Assembly: GCA_963969595.1 (NCBI GenBank)
Contig: OZ018413.1
Coordinates: 16,295,711-16,359,710, forward strand
Origin: Neckera pumila
Lineage: Eukaryota; Streptophyta; Bryopsida; Hypnales; Neckeraceae
DNA: 64,000 bases
Direction: 5' to 3'
This document shows, piece by piece, positions 12,201 through 22,995 of the stretch. The position numbers and the translations under genes were made by a program. The notes under the pieces were generated by a model that was given only the letters and a program-made list of their open reading frames with translations, had not been told where the DNA came from and searched no databases. Numbering within the stretch: position 1 is the first letter of the stretch; each line of letters starts with the position of its first letter.

Positions 12201-12729
12201 ACGGCTATTTATTGGCAGCGTAGGGTTGTTTGACTTTTTTTGAAGATGAAGAAGAAGAGAGGCGAGGGGCTCTGATCAGGAAGAGGAAGACAAAGACAAT
12301 ATGGGGCTCCGATCACAAAGAGGCATCTGAGAGGGACTGCCCAACCGTCTCTCAGGCGACATTAGTGGCTCATCAACGGCAGGCAGGGGGGGTTCATTTT
12401 ATTTTTTCGTACAATCAATGGCTTCTTGTTTTTCTCAGTGGGTGGGTGGGGCTTTCCAATGTGTGTGCAACCACTTTTTGGTACATTGTGATTTTTATTG
12501 TTATTCAAGAGGAGTTGTGGATAGGTGTCATGTTGTTTCAAAGGTGTCTCATATCAATGTCTTGTTGTCTTTGAAGAGTTGGGTAGATGTTTTGTTGCTT
12601 GCCTGAGAAGGGTATCTGGTGTCCTTTCCATTTTGCAACAAAAAAACATACGTACATTGTGCAACATTCATACACTTCACAACTTATTAAATGTGAGATT
12701 TTTTAAGGTACAACTTTAAGAGTAGTAAT

Positions 12730-13672
12730 TTAACCCCAAAAGGTTTTTGACTATGTTTTCACCAAAACCGCTCCAAAACTGCCATTTCTAATACAAGTAT
12801 CAAATTTTAGAAAAAAAACATTTTTGAACACATATAACCATAGGATCTTGTAGTACACTGGTTTAGGAAGATATGGAAAAAATTTCAGAATTTTCCACCA
12901 TGTAGATTGCAAGATAATAGCGTTTGAATTGACAAAAATCCTTTTTTAATCACTGCAAAAATCCGGGCAGCTGCCCTTCACAAGGTCACATATGTAGGAA
13001 AAAATGTCCAAAATGGTGGTTACTCTTTGGATTCATTCTTCAGGGCAAGTTGTCTACATCCTTGAAAATTTTCAGATCATTTGGAATTGTACAACATATA
13101 GGAAAAAAATAGTAAGTAGGAAAAGGTAGAGAATGATTCAAAATACTAAATTGTCAAGAATTTAATTATAGAATTGAAAAATGCCAATCCCAGCGGTTGT
13201 GATGTTATAATAAACAATATACACCCAATGTTTTTTGTTTTTTTCAAAAATATTGAAAATTGAGTTAGATAAAGGACTTCAAAGACTATTTTAGAGTTGA
13301 GATTCATTAACTACCCTCAAACTAAGAATCCTCATAACTTTTGACTCGTTAATCCAAATGGAATGATTCAAAGCTTCCCGTGTACATATAAATCTAAAGA
13401 ACCAATTTCAAATTTTTATTTTTTTATAAAGTGATTTTTAAAGAAGTTTTTTTTGCTGCCCGAGCTGCCCGCCGAGCAATGAAAATGACATATCATGCAA
13501 TAACTTTTTAATCATATAGTCAAAAGTTATGAAAATTGTTGGGCCTTAAAGCTACTCCTTGGAAAAATGTTGTTTGAAAATTTCAAAGAAAAAAATTAAA
13601 AACTCCGCTCATAGTGAGCTGCCCATAAATGCTATGTTCTCAAAAAAGCATGTTCAGGGCTTTAGGGGTTAC
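12730..13672. mobile_element. TTAA-flanked element, copy 2
   Basis: Left end TTAACCCCAAAAGG, right end GGCTTTAGGGGTTAC (the right TTAA has become TTAC). It is about 943 bp and collinear with copy 1 at 8927-9857. Shared interior blocks include CCACCATGTAGATTGCAAGAT, TTCATTCTTCAGGGCAAGTTG and TTGGAATTGTACAACATATA. The interior near 13455 (GCTGCCCGAGCTGCCCG) is the empty-site counterpart of the nested insertion in copy 3. Confidence 0.6.
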
Positions 13673-15469
13673 TGCAAGTGAAACTTATAATAAAAACAAA
13701 CATCACAATTTTAAACATATTTCAATTTTTTTTCTTTACATATGTAGGAAATATAGAATTTTGAAGATAGATCAAATGTATGGTTTTGACAGTCAAGTGT
13801 ACTATTGCAAATTCATAGTTTGAATTTTTAATATGTCATTTAAAAGGGATGTACTTCTAAGTTCTTCATCCAATCATCAATATTGTGAAGTTTATCTAGT
13901 ATAAGGAGAGTTTTTATTAGCATGCATTTTCTAAGATGGAGAGATTTATTTTGGTGGTTCTAATGGTGCTTAAACATTTTTGCAAAGTCTTATTGAAAGA
14001 TTTTTTGTTCTTTTACAATTTCCTTAATTTTACAAATATTTAAAAGAATAATGTTCATTAAATTCTATATTTTTTTAAATCCACCTTCTTAATGTATTAT
14101 ACTATAGCTAATCTTCCTAGGGTGCAATTTTTTTACTAGCTAAGTCAATATTTATTTTTACAAAGTGTAAATGGATCTTTACAGTATATAAAATGTTAGA
14201 TAATTGAGATAGTCAGTGAAATGTAGGCTTGAAGTTGATTTACTAAGAACCTTCTTATATCCATTATAATGCAATGACACAACCAATTCTTTGATTTTGA
14301 TATACAATCGTGAACTACCATTAGAATCTTGGTCGTTATTTCAATTGATTTAGTTTAAGTATCAACATCATGTATTGTGTATAATCAGGATACTAATATT
14401 TTACAAACAATAGTAGAATGTTGATTTGAAGCGGACGGGTTTGTTTCCATTGTCTAATGTCTAAATTTGGCACTAGTACAAAATATGCCAATAACTATGC
14501 AACACTTTCTTTGCCAATTTTGTAGTTTTCAATGAAAAAATGTCAAAAACGGTGGTGCTTCTTTGGAATCTTTTGCCTAGACGAATTGGAACATACTTTA
14601 TACTGGGGTAAGGGTAGCTCCAGTGCTTCATTGTAAAAAAGAACATGAAATGATTTTTATAGAATAAAATCATGGGCTAATTGCAGTAGTGTCTCCGCTA
14701 CTTCCGGAATAGTCGCAATGCAATCTACGCTTCATCCCTTAGCAACACCTCATCCAGCTTATTTTACATTATCAAAGACATCATAAAAGAGAATGATTCC
14801 TCCATAGTAAAATGGATTGAGTCTTTGTGTGACCTCTAGTGTGGTTTCGAAAGACCTCAACAATAGAATGCGTAGAGCATAGTAGTATTATCTAAAAAAA
14901 TCGAAAAGCCATGGTAGTGATGTAGTGGAGTTCTAAAACTAGCAAAAAAAATTTATATAAACAACTTAATTTATGTTGAATCTGACCTTTATATATATAT
15001 GGTAGTTTCTTTCAGTGTTGACTTGTAAGCATCAAATGAAATAAGTGGAAGTTCATTACTTATCGTGTATATTAAGGGCAGGCTTACACTAGGACCAAAC
15101 CAAGGGACCACAAGCACTCCAAGGTACCCTACTTTGTTAGATGTGACCATACAAAGCAAGAGCCGGCCCAAGATAAAAAGAAAATAGTAATGATACTTTG
15201 CATATTTTTGGTATAAAACCAAGGGAGACTATAGCAGGGCCATATTTATTTATTATTATATCCAACATTGTCAACTGCAAGATCAATTAAATAGACAAAA
15301 TCTAAGGTCTTGAGGTTTTAGCTTGTCATGGTCTTCTAAAAATGTATTAGGCCTTCTTCAAATTGATGGTTAAGAAAAAAGCTCCTAGATATTAGCAAAA
15401 TATTATCTACTTTGGCCATTCTAAGTGGACTTCTCATCCATAAAAAATGGCATGGACCTTGGCAAAAGT
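13673..15469. other. AT-rich intergenic DNA, no feature seen
   Basis: No supported gene. Reading frames are short and unrecognised. Confidence 0.5.
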
Positions 15470-15754
15470 GCATTAGGAAAATTTCAGCCCTCCAGAAGGC
15501 CGCGAGTTTTGCACCCGCCCAATGCAATTATGGAAAAAAATCAAAATCAAAAATTATTTTTTTATTTTTTTATTATTTAAAAAAACATTAAAATTGGGTG
15601 TTGACGTGGCAATAGTAGTGCCACATCAGATTTTTATTTTTTTAATATTTTTTTCCCAAAAAAATTATTTTTGTATTCATTCTGAAATTGCACTAAAGGG
15701 TCCCGTAAATCAATTCCTTAGTGGCCTTCTGGAGGGCTGAAATTTTTCCTAATG
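15470..15754. mobile_element. GCATTAG-ended MITE, member a
   Basis: About 30-bp terminal inverted repeats: GCATTAGGAAAATTTCAGCC on the left and the complementary GGCTGAAATTTTTCCTAATG on the right. The centre carries an inverted pair of TGACGTGGCA-like boxes, at 15602-15611 and 15619-15628. It shares ends and centre with the elements at 16688-17013 and 26535-26828. It does not encode a protein. Confidence 0.75.
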
Positions 15755-15879
15755 TAAAACTGATTTAGACCATGACTATCTCTCCAACATCAATGCTTTG
15801 ATAATTCTAGAGGTGGCCTTGGTGTAAACCAAGCCTAATGTATATACATTTCATCAAGTCATAGAGTCATCAATTGTAA

Positions 15880-16140
15880 ATTGTAAAGTAACTACACTCA
15901 TTGTGTTTAATCATTAATTGAGCATTATTCTTATTAAATTGTCGAATTTTTTGTTAAATCTTATTAGAAACCAATAGAGTGTCCTATATTTTTTTTTTAT
16001 ACATTTTTGGGACCATATGAATTTTCAAAATGTTGAAAATAGTTGTTTTCAATAAATAATGCCCTCAAGCTCATATGATTAGTGGCAAAACATTTTAGGA
16101 AGGATTTAATATGGGCTTTGAAGAATAGATTATGATTACC
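15880..16140 (+). repeat. Diverged relative of the 6479-7597 element
   Basis: Contains AAGTAACTACACT, then GACCATATGAATTTTCAAAATGTTGAAAATAG and a CTCATATGATTAGTGG block in an order resembling one arm of the element at 6479-7597. It looks like a solo arm or a decayed copy. Confidence 0.4.
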
Positions 16141-16410
16141 TTATATGGAGCCCTAGCCATTTGATATAATATCAAATCAACACTAATCTTTAGAAGAAAG
16201 AAGAATTCTAGTCTAGAGATCAATTTCAATGAAGAACATCTTCACATTGGAGGTAGTCTTACTAGCAATGCCAAAGAGACCACATTCAACTTTATATTTC
16301 AATTGGCTAGAAACAAGCATTTTTGGGATTCGCAATTGAGTAGATTCAACTATCATTATAAGAAACATGTGTTTATGTGATGTTTTCATGATTTTAGGGA
16401 ACGGATTTTA

Positions 16411-16539
16411 GTGGATGTCCAATAAAACAACTTATGTTTTAATGTCAATAAAAACGTCCAATGTCAATAATAACATTTGGATGTTACATTAAATGTTATA
16501 ATTGACGTAATAACAAAAGTTGTTATATTGGACGTCCAC
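16411..16539. mobile_element. 129-bp hairpin MITE
   Basis: GTGGATGTCCAATAAAACAA at the left pairs with TTGTTATATTGGACGTCCAC at the right, and the arms continue inward through TTAATGTCAAT and ATTGACGTAAT. This is a typical short foldback element with no coding capacity. Confidence 0.65.
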
Positions 16540-16687
16540 ATAACATTCAGTAGCATTCAATGTCACTACTTTGGCTCTTCAACAGATGGGGTGGAATATT
16601 TCACACCCAATTGTATTTCATCAATAGCTAAGTGAACAAGTGGAGTCTCAATGTGATGAGCAAGGTAAATGAAGGAAAGGCAATGGA

Positions 16688-17013
16688 CCATTAGAAGAAA
16701 TTTGAGGCATATAAAGGGTTGCGAGTTCCCGTGCTGTCGGGAACTTGGGAATTACATAGCAACAATAGCTTGATGTGGTAGAATGACTTCCACGTCAAAA
16801 GTTAATATTTAATTCATTTTTTCATTTTTTTTTCATTTTTTTTCAATTTCATTTCATTTTTTGTATTATATGTGTGTATATATATATATATTATTATTAT
16901 TTTTATTTTTATTTTTATTTTTTATTTAGATATTTTGACAGCAACATTCTTCATCATAACAAAGGGAACCGGGCTAAAAAAGACCTTTAGCCCCCTAAAG
17001 TCTCCTCTAATGG
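16688..17013. mobile_element. CATTAG-ended MITE, member d
   Basis: Ends CCATTAGAAGAAATTTGAGG and CCTCTAATGG are inverted. Internal inverted boxes TGATGTGGTA (16771) and TTCCACGTCA (16788) match the paired boxes of the same family at 15470 and 26535. A T-rich low-complexity tract fills 16820-16930. Confidence 0.6.
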
Positions 17014-17059
17014 GAGTTTTGCACATGTTGCCTGAAGTTGCCCAAACTACTTGAAAAGT

Positions 17060-17645
17060 TTAACCCCTAAGCACTTCAACATCCACTTTCTAGACAACGA
17101 ATAAATTAAAATATCAGTTTCACATTCATTCTTGCTTGGATGAAAGTTCCTATTTTGTGAAGATATTTTATCTAGTTGTTGTCCTATCTAATGGTTGAAT
17201 TTGGTGTTACTAAAGTTTATATTTTTCTAAGATTACAAATGCGCAAGTATGCCAAGGGATTGACCAAGCTAAAATTGCATTGACTCTACTCCAAAATTAG
17301 ATTTGCAAAAATGAGATCGTATTTTGAAGAGTACAAATATTTCAAAAAATCACCATATCAAGGTAACCTCATTACAAATCTGTTCCAACAAATTTAACTA
17401 AAAAAATGATAATACTTTGCTTGCAATTGAATTTAAAAGGAATTTTGAAATTTTCCTTTCAAAAATTTATAAAAAAAATACTGGTGATAGCATTGGTGAA
17501 TCTAATCAAATAGATGGAATTTAAAATTCAAAATCTACAACTTTTGTTTGTGTAGCAATTCCAAAATATTCTTCCAAATAGTATTTTATAATGATTTTTC
17601 CAAAATTGTCAATTCTGGAGAAGACTCTGGATGTTCAGGGATTAA
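17060..17645. mobile_element. Probable TTAA-flanked element
   Basis: Starts TTAACCCCTAAGCACTTC and ends ATGTTCAGGGATTAA. Both ends resemble those of the TTAA family (compare TTCAGGGCTTTAGGGGTTAC at the end of copy 2). The interior was not clearly alignable by eye, so the assignment is tentative. Confidence 0.35.
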
Positions 17646-18733
17646 AAGAATACAATTTTTGGTCTGAGCATCCAATTAGAAAAAAAAATTTATTGCCACT
17701 TAGGATATGAATGTTCACACCTTGTGTCAAATTTTGTGAACATTCAAACAAAATTGACTTCGTGCAATACTCTCCAAGTTCTCTTGCATACATTGAATGG
17801 TCACTTGGTCCTTGGTCTTGTTGGTGGTAATGCAAGGGCTCTTTTGAGTTCAAAAACTTATACTTCAATAAACTTATTACATAAAATAAATAATATAAAA
17901 CATAGAATTTTGACATGGTCATGTTAGATAGATGAGAATAACGTGTTTCAATTAAGATAGACAAGCTTATTACCACCTTGATTTGCAATCTAATTGTCTT
18001 AGGAACATAAATGTCATGTTTATGAGTCATAAATGTCCCATAAACAATCCATAACCGCCTTTTCATGTATCTCTTGCCATTTAAAACAAATTTGGATGTT
18101 CGAATGAATTCGGTTGGTCTACCTTATCTAATTAGTTTGATTGGGGACCCAACTTTTATTTTTAAAGCTTAAAATTTATTAATTCATTTTAATTTTCAAT
18201 TTTCAGCTTTACTTGCATAGCATTGATTCCATGTTTTCTTGGTTTAATTTCTCCACTATCCACTATCAATAAACGAATATTGTTGTTTACTAAGGACATA
18301 GTGAAGTTGATAGTCACAACTTTCTTGTTTTTGAGGAGGTTACAAAGTAGACCAATCCAGTTTTGTGCACTTCCCAATTCTGTCCCCTACTTTTGGCCAA
18401 ACTCCATTTGTTCAAACATCAAAATCTATCTAGAAAAATATCCAAATCCATGGCAATCCTGGACTAATGAAACCTTAAATGACACTAGGTACATAGAGAA
18501 GCAATTGTGAGTTGTTTATGGGACTTTTATAACTCCACTGTAAGGGCAATTTTGTAATTATAGGACTGACTACTTCAAAAATTCACAGAGATTACAATTC
18601 TAATTGAAAAATTATAATTTCACTTAGTACTGATATGTGAAACAAGCAAACACCTTTGAAAAATAAGTGTCCCACTTCAAATTGGCCCTAAGATATTGCA
18701 GTCAAATAGTCTTGCTAAAAATGCATTTATATA

Positions 18734-19309
18734 AGGTGGGTACCCCCATTATGGCGCAGTGCCTTAAAGCGCACCCTAGATTAAGCCCTTAAATGGTGTA
18801 AGTATCTACTGAAAATTGTCAGTGAATGAATATGGTAGTTCATCAAAGAACCATTGGCCATTTTGGTATTGATGACATGCTTCTAAGCTCACATCGCATG
18901 TTAATTTGTTTCTCTGACAAGGTAATCAATATTTTCTCTTCTTCGAAATACAGGGACAATTTCCATCGATTACTGACAAGTTTTTCTATTGCTTGTTGGT
19001 TACTAATTTTATTTTATTTTCATTGTTTTAAACACAATTGCAACTCCATTTCTTTTCATTTTGACACCTTGGGAGGGGATTTTTGTGCATGTGACTGCTG
19101 ATTTTTAGTGTAGCCTATGAGTGCTTTTCAATACTCTACTTCCAAAACTTTGTACCCCTAATGTGCTCTCATGTTTGTCAAAATCTGAATTTTTTTACTG
19201 CATTTCTTCCTTTTCTACGCATCTCTTTATAATCCTGTACTCACTACTGTCTACTTAGCCTTCAAATTACTCAAGGCCCAATTTGTGGCGCTTTTGGGTG
19301 TACCCACCT
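18734..19309. mobile_element. 576-bp MITE with TA target duplication
   Basis: Inverted ends AGGTGGGTACCCCC and GGGTGTACCCACCT, flanked on both sides by TA (18732-18733 and 19310-19311). TA duplications fit a Tc1/mariner (Stowaway-like) or related element. A 91-codon open frame inside (18826-19101) is hydrophobic and Phe-rich, resembles no transposase, and is probably chance. Confidence 0.7.
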
Positions 19310-20000
19310 TATAGGATATGGAAATTGAGTTGAATATTCTAGATGAGAATGCACTTGTAGATAGGCTATGGAAACTAAGATTTCTAAACCGTATTCATGC
19401 CATAATAGGCCTTTCCATAGGAGTGAGATTATAAAACTTTGTATGCACTTTCAATTTGAGATCCTTCCTCACTCGTTCCTCTGAAAGCCAATAAACCTCT
19501 ACAAGATAATGTTGTGAGACCAGTCCCGGATTTTTCCCTAATATAAAGGTTATGACCATAAACCTGTCTTAAGTTAATCTTATCAGTCCAGTCCCAGCCC
19601 TATTGCTTTAGAGAGGCTCTATTGTAGAACTAGTCTCTAAGCTAATTTTGACAGACCAATCCCGGACGTCATGCTTTAGAGACTCTACTGTAGAACACTT
19701 TAGCGCCAGCACTTACCACCAGTCGCAGTTTTAGTAGGAATATGCTTTTTCATCTCGAAAGGGGATACTTTCAGATTGATCGTGGTTATGAAGAGAAGGT
19801 TAGAAAGTTCTCACCCTCAACTTTCTTGTCGGACTGAAATGCGCAAAAGTGTGCAAGATATCAAAAGTCGTGAACTGGAAAATATCCCGGTGCAATATCA
19901 TCAGGTGAGAAGCAATCAATTCGATCAGAAATAAACGATAGTGCAGCCATACAATCCTATATTTCAATAAGAGCATTCAATTCTCAAGAATTTTTTGCAG
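19310..20000. other. Intergenic DNA with a short imperfect direct repeat
   Basis: Two imperfect ~80-bp direct copies at about 19580-19655 and 19656-19735 share CCAATCCCGGA/CCAGTCCCAGC and GAGGCTCTATTGTAGAAC/GACTCTACTGTAGAAC. No gene was seen. The right part may hold the 3' end of the cyclophilin transcript. Confidence 0.45.
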
Positions 20001-20408
20001 GAAGGTGGTCAACTGCTCAATCATCACAAGAATGACAAACGGATCGCCCCTTCAGAGATTCTCAGATATGATATCTCAAACGGAACTGCAAACGTCAGAA
20101 ACGGGATCAGGAAGCAGGGTTTCACACGTGTCGGAAGTACCACGGATTCCATCTAAGAATATCACAGCAACAGCGCAGACAAGATAATAGCAAAAATCAC
20201 TGCCACTCGTACCATGCCGCATCCAAGAAACCTCCGATACATGGCAGTTGTAGATAGCTGAAGAATAACAAGGATTCATCACTGATATTTGTTCTTCAAT
20301 CTACAAACCTTTCTGAAGAACTCACACAACCAATAAAAGACGCTCATTCAATCCAAGGATTCTTCCCCCTCCAGGGTATCAACGTGATATAACTTTGCCC
20401 AAAACTAT

Positions 20409-20942
20409 CTACAGTTGTCCGGAGTCTTTGATGAGGATGGCCTTCTTCGTGGTTCCACTTGAGGAGCCGTACTTCTCGATCTCCCGCACCACGTCCAAGC
20501 CCTCGGTGACCTGACCGAACACGCAGTGCTTGCCGTCCAACCACGGGGTGGCCACGGTGCACAAAAAGAACTGAGATCCATTCGTGTTGGGACCGGCGTT
20601 GGCCATGGACAACACTCCAGGCCCGGTGTGCTTCCTGATGAAGTTCTCATCAGGGAACTTGCTTCCGTAGATCGACTCTCCTCCGGTTCCGTTCCCATTG
20701 GTGAAGTCACCTCCCTGGCACATGAACTGGGGGATCACACGGTGAAACTTGGAGTCCTTGAAGTGGAGGGGCTTTCCCAACTTCCCCTTGCCTTTCTCTC
20801 CGGTGCACAGCGCCCGGAAGTTTTCCGCGGTCTTCGGAGTGGTGTCGGCGTACAACTCCATCACGATGCGCCCAGCAGCAGTACCGCCGATGTGGATATC
20901 GAAGAAAACCTTGGGGTTGGGAGCCTTGGGGGCGGAAGCCAT
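20409..20942 (-). CDS. Cyclophilin A-type peptidyl-prolyl isomerase
   Basis: Single coding exon of 177 residues. Function (family): cis-trans isomerisation of proline peptide bonds and protein folding in the cytosol, and cyclosporin A binding. Active-site residues are visible: R68, F73 and Q76 in [16 protein letters not shown]125, W134 and H139. The plant-type divergent loop (about residues 50-60, [11 protein letters not shown]) is present. Start choice: the frame extends nine codons upstream to another ATG, but those codons include a TTTGTGTTTCAG splice acceptor, so the ATG at 20942 followed by GCTTCCGCC is the likely start. Of the two cysteines conserved in many plant cyclophilins, C46 is present and the one near the C terminus is S174. 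No signal peptide. The gene looks intact. Confidence 0.97.
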   Translation of the reverse strand: MASAPKAPNPKVFFDIHIGGTAAGRIVMELYADTTPKTAENFRALCTGEKGKGKLGKPLHFKDSKFHRVIPQFMCQGGDFTNGNGTGGESIYGSKFPDENFIRKHTGPGVLSMANAGPNTNGSQFFLCTVATPWLDGKHCVFGQVTEGLDVVREIEKYGSSSGTTKKAILIKDSGQL

Positions 20943-20951
20943 CTTGACAGT

Positions 20952-21521
20952 CTGAAACACAAAACACATGAGAACATCAACAGCCCGGATCGGAAATCAA
21001 ACTCACCACAAACCTGCTCCACATCCATAAATATCTCCCTAAAACCAAAACACCATATTATAGAATCACCATAGCACTATCTCACAACCTCTAAAACTAC
21101 AAACATACAATAAAGAAGTACCAGAACCAAACAAATAAACCCCCATCTCTTCTCCCTCACACCGCGTTCAAATGCACAAAGACCGCATACATGTAGATTC
21201 GACACGAAACCGAAATGCACATCATACAATCAAATATGCACATCGGAGCGTCCAAGAACATCAATACCACGGCACAACAACACTACCTACAAAACTTCAC
21301 ACAACGACACACGAAACAAACCAAAAACATTCTTAAAAAACAACATCCAAAACATTGGAGTCATCCCGTCAATCCAACATCCACAATACGAAGATGGCCA
21401 CACAGAGATCGGGTTGCGCCAAAGAAGAAAAAACTCCATAACTTTCACCATACCAAACCAAATCACATCAAATTTGAAAATTTAAATTCAGAACGGCGAA
21501 GCGATTTGCGAAAAACAATAC
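20952..21521 (-). other. 5'UTR intron of the cyclophilin gene
   Basis: On the - strand a donor CATCAG|GTATTG at 21521 and an acceptor TTTGTGTTTCAG ending at 20952 define a 570-bp intron. It leaves nine nucleotides of leader before the ATG. The intron is T-rich on the - strand. 5'UTR introns are common in strongly expressed plant housekeeping genes. Confidence 0.65.
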
Positions 21522-21760
21522 CTGATGAACACGACGACAGGAAGAAGAAACGAGTCCGTGAGTAGTGCGGCGATGGCGAGCGGTGCCTGGGGTTTGAGAA
21601 GAATACAAACAAGAGTGCGGCGGCGAAGAGGGTGCGCGGGTCTAGGGGGTTATGTAGGAGAGAGATGGAAGGGGAAGGCTCTAGATCGTGAATGGGTGAT
21701 GCCCCTGGGGGTGCCACGTGGGCCCTAAGGTTCGGTTTGGATGAAGAAGGGGTGGGGCCG
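21522..21760 (-). promoter_or_regulatory. Cyclophilin 5' leader and GC-rich promoter
   Basis: A GC- and CpG-rich block in otherwise AT-rich DNA, directly upstream of the 5'UTR intron donor. It holds a perfect G-box CACGTG at 21715-21720 inside GGGCCCACGTGGCA (- strand), which combines a GGGCCC/site-II-like box with the G-box. No convincing TATA box was seen. The transcription start cannot be placed exactly. Confidence 0.5.
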
Positions 21761-21949
21761 ATGAATGGAGACAAATCCTGTCGAAGGGGCGCTGCTGGGA
21801 CTGCTGGCATGTGGTCTGGGGGTGGTTGACATGCTGCTTAGCTTCGACGCTACTTTGCCGGGTTGTCGAGGGAAAGGGAGGGCAAGCTCAGTTCCAGGCC
21901 GCATGGGGAACGGGGAACTCCGACAATATCAGGCCAGGCCAAGGTGGCC

Positions 21950-22995
21950 GTACCCCCAAAACTGCACTCTGGGTATCTCCAAGATCAACATGCACATATG
22001 TGGAAGAAACGAGTTTAGAACATCTACCAAAAAAAAACTTTGATTTTTCATAAACTCTGGCATACATCTCCAAAATCAATATGTATGGATGCGGAAGAAA
22101 TGATTTTAGAACTTATCTACAACAAAAGATTTTGACTTTTCATAACTTTGGCATACGGTGTCCAAAAAAATTGCACCTTGCCTCACTGTGGGTACATCTC
22201 CAAGATCAACATGTACATATGTGGAAGAAACGAGTTTAGAACATCTCCCCGAAAAAAACTTTGATTTTTCATAAACTTTGGCATACATCACCAAAATCAA
22301 TATGTATGGATGTGGAAGAAATGATTTTAGAACTTATCTACAACAAAAGACTTTGACTTTTCATAACTTTGGCATACGGTGTCCAAAAAAATTGCACCTT
22401 GCCTCACTGTGGGTACATCTCCAAGATCAACATGTACATATGTGGAAGAAACTAGTTTAGAACATCTCCCCGAAAAAAACTTTGATTTTTCATAAACTTT
22501 GGCATACATCACCAAAATCAATATGTACGGATGTGGAAGAAATGATTTTAGAACTTATCTACCACAAAATACTTTGACTTTTCATAACTTTGGCATATTA
22601 TGTCCAAAAAAATTGCACCTTGCCTAGATGACGACCATCATCACTCTGCGTACATCTCCAAAATTCATATTTATATGGAAGAAATGAGTTTAGAACTGAG
22701 CTACAAAAAAAAATTGACTTTTCATAACTTTGGCACACATCTCCAAAATCAATATGTACGTATGTGGAAGAAACAATTTTGGAACATCTGCCACAAAAAA
22801 CTTTGCCTTTTTATAACTTTGCTATACATCTCTAAAATCAATATGTATATATGTGGAAGAAATGAGTTTAGAACATCTACCAAAACAAAACTTGGACTCT
22901 TCACGACTTTGGCAAACATCTCCAAAATCAATATATACGCATGTGGAAGAAATGAATCTAGCGGACGTCTATCAAAAAAACTTTGACTTTTCATA
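21950..22995. repeat. Tandem repeat array with 221-bp higher-order unit
   Basis: A roughly 75-78-bp subunit is repeated about 13 times. Landmarks in each are ATCTCCAAAATCAATATGTA, TGTGGAAGAAATGA, TTTAGAAC, and CTTTGACTTTTCATAACTTTGGCATAC. Subunits are grouped: 22080-22300 and 22301-22521 are almost identical at a period of 221 bp, including an unrelated GTCCAAAAAAATTGCACCTTGCC insert. Subunits to the right (22600-22995) are more diverged. Open frames in the array repeat the same peptide because the DNA repeats, so coding is unlikely. Confidence 0.9.

Noticed and set aside
12230..12574. 114-codon + strand frame with an acidic start (FEDEEEER)
   Set aside because: It starts in a GAAGAAGAGAG low-complexity run and turns into a Phe/Val/Trp-rich stretch with no family signal. 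No splice context.
17635..18066. 143-codon open frame on the - strand
   Set aside because: AT-rich, no recognisable domain, no splice partners, no leader. It could be a decayed element, but I cannot support it as a gene.
18826..19101. 91-codon frame inside the TA-flanked MITE
   Set aside because: No transposase motif, odd hydrophobic composition. Probably chance.
20405..21074. Several long frames overlapping the cyclophilin gene (182 aa on +, 101 and 86 aa on -)
   Set aside because: They are shadow frames of a GC-rich coding exon. The cyclophilin frame explains the sequence fully.
22106..22986. Repeated identical 64-aa frames and a 128-aa repeat protein in the tandem array
   Set aside because: The peptide repeats only because the DNA does. 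Subunit length is not a steady multiple of three and other subunits have stops.
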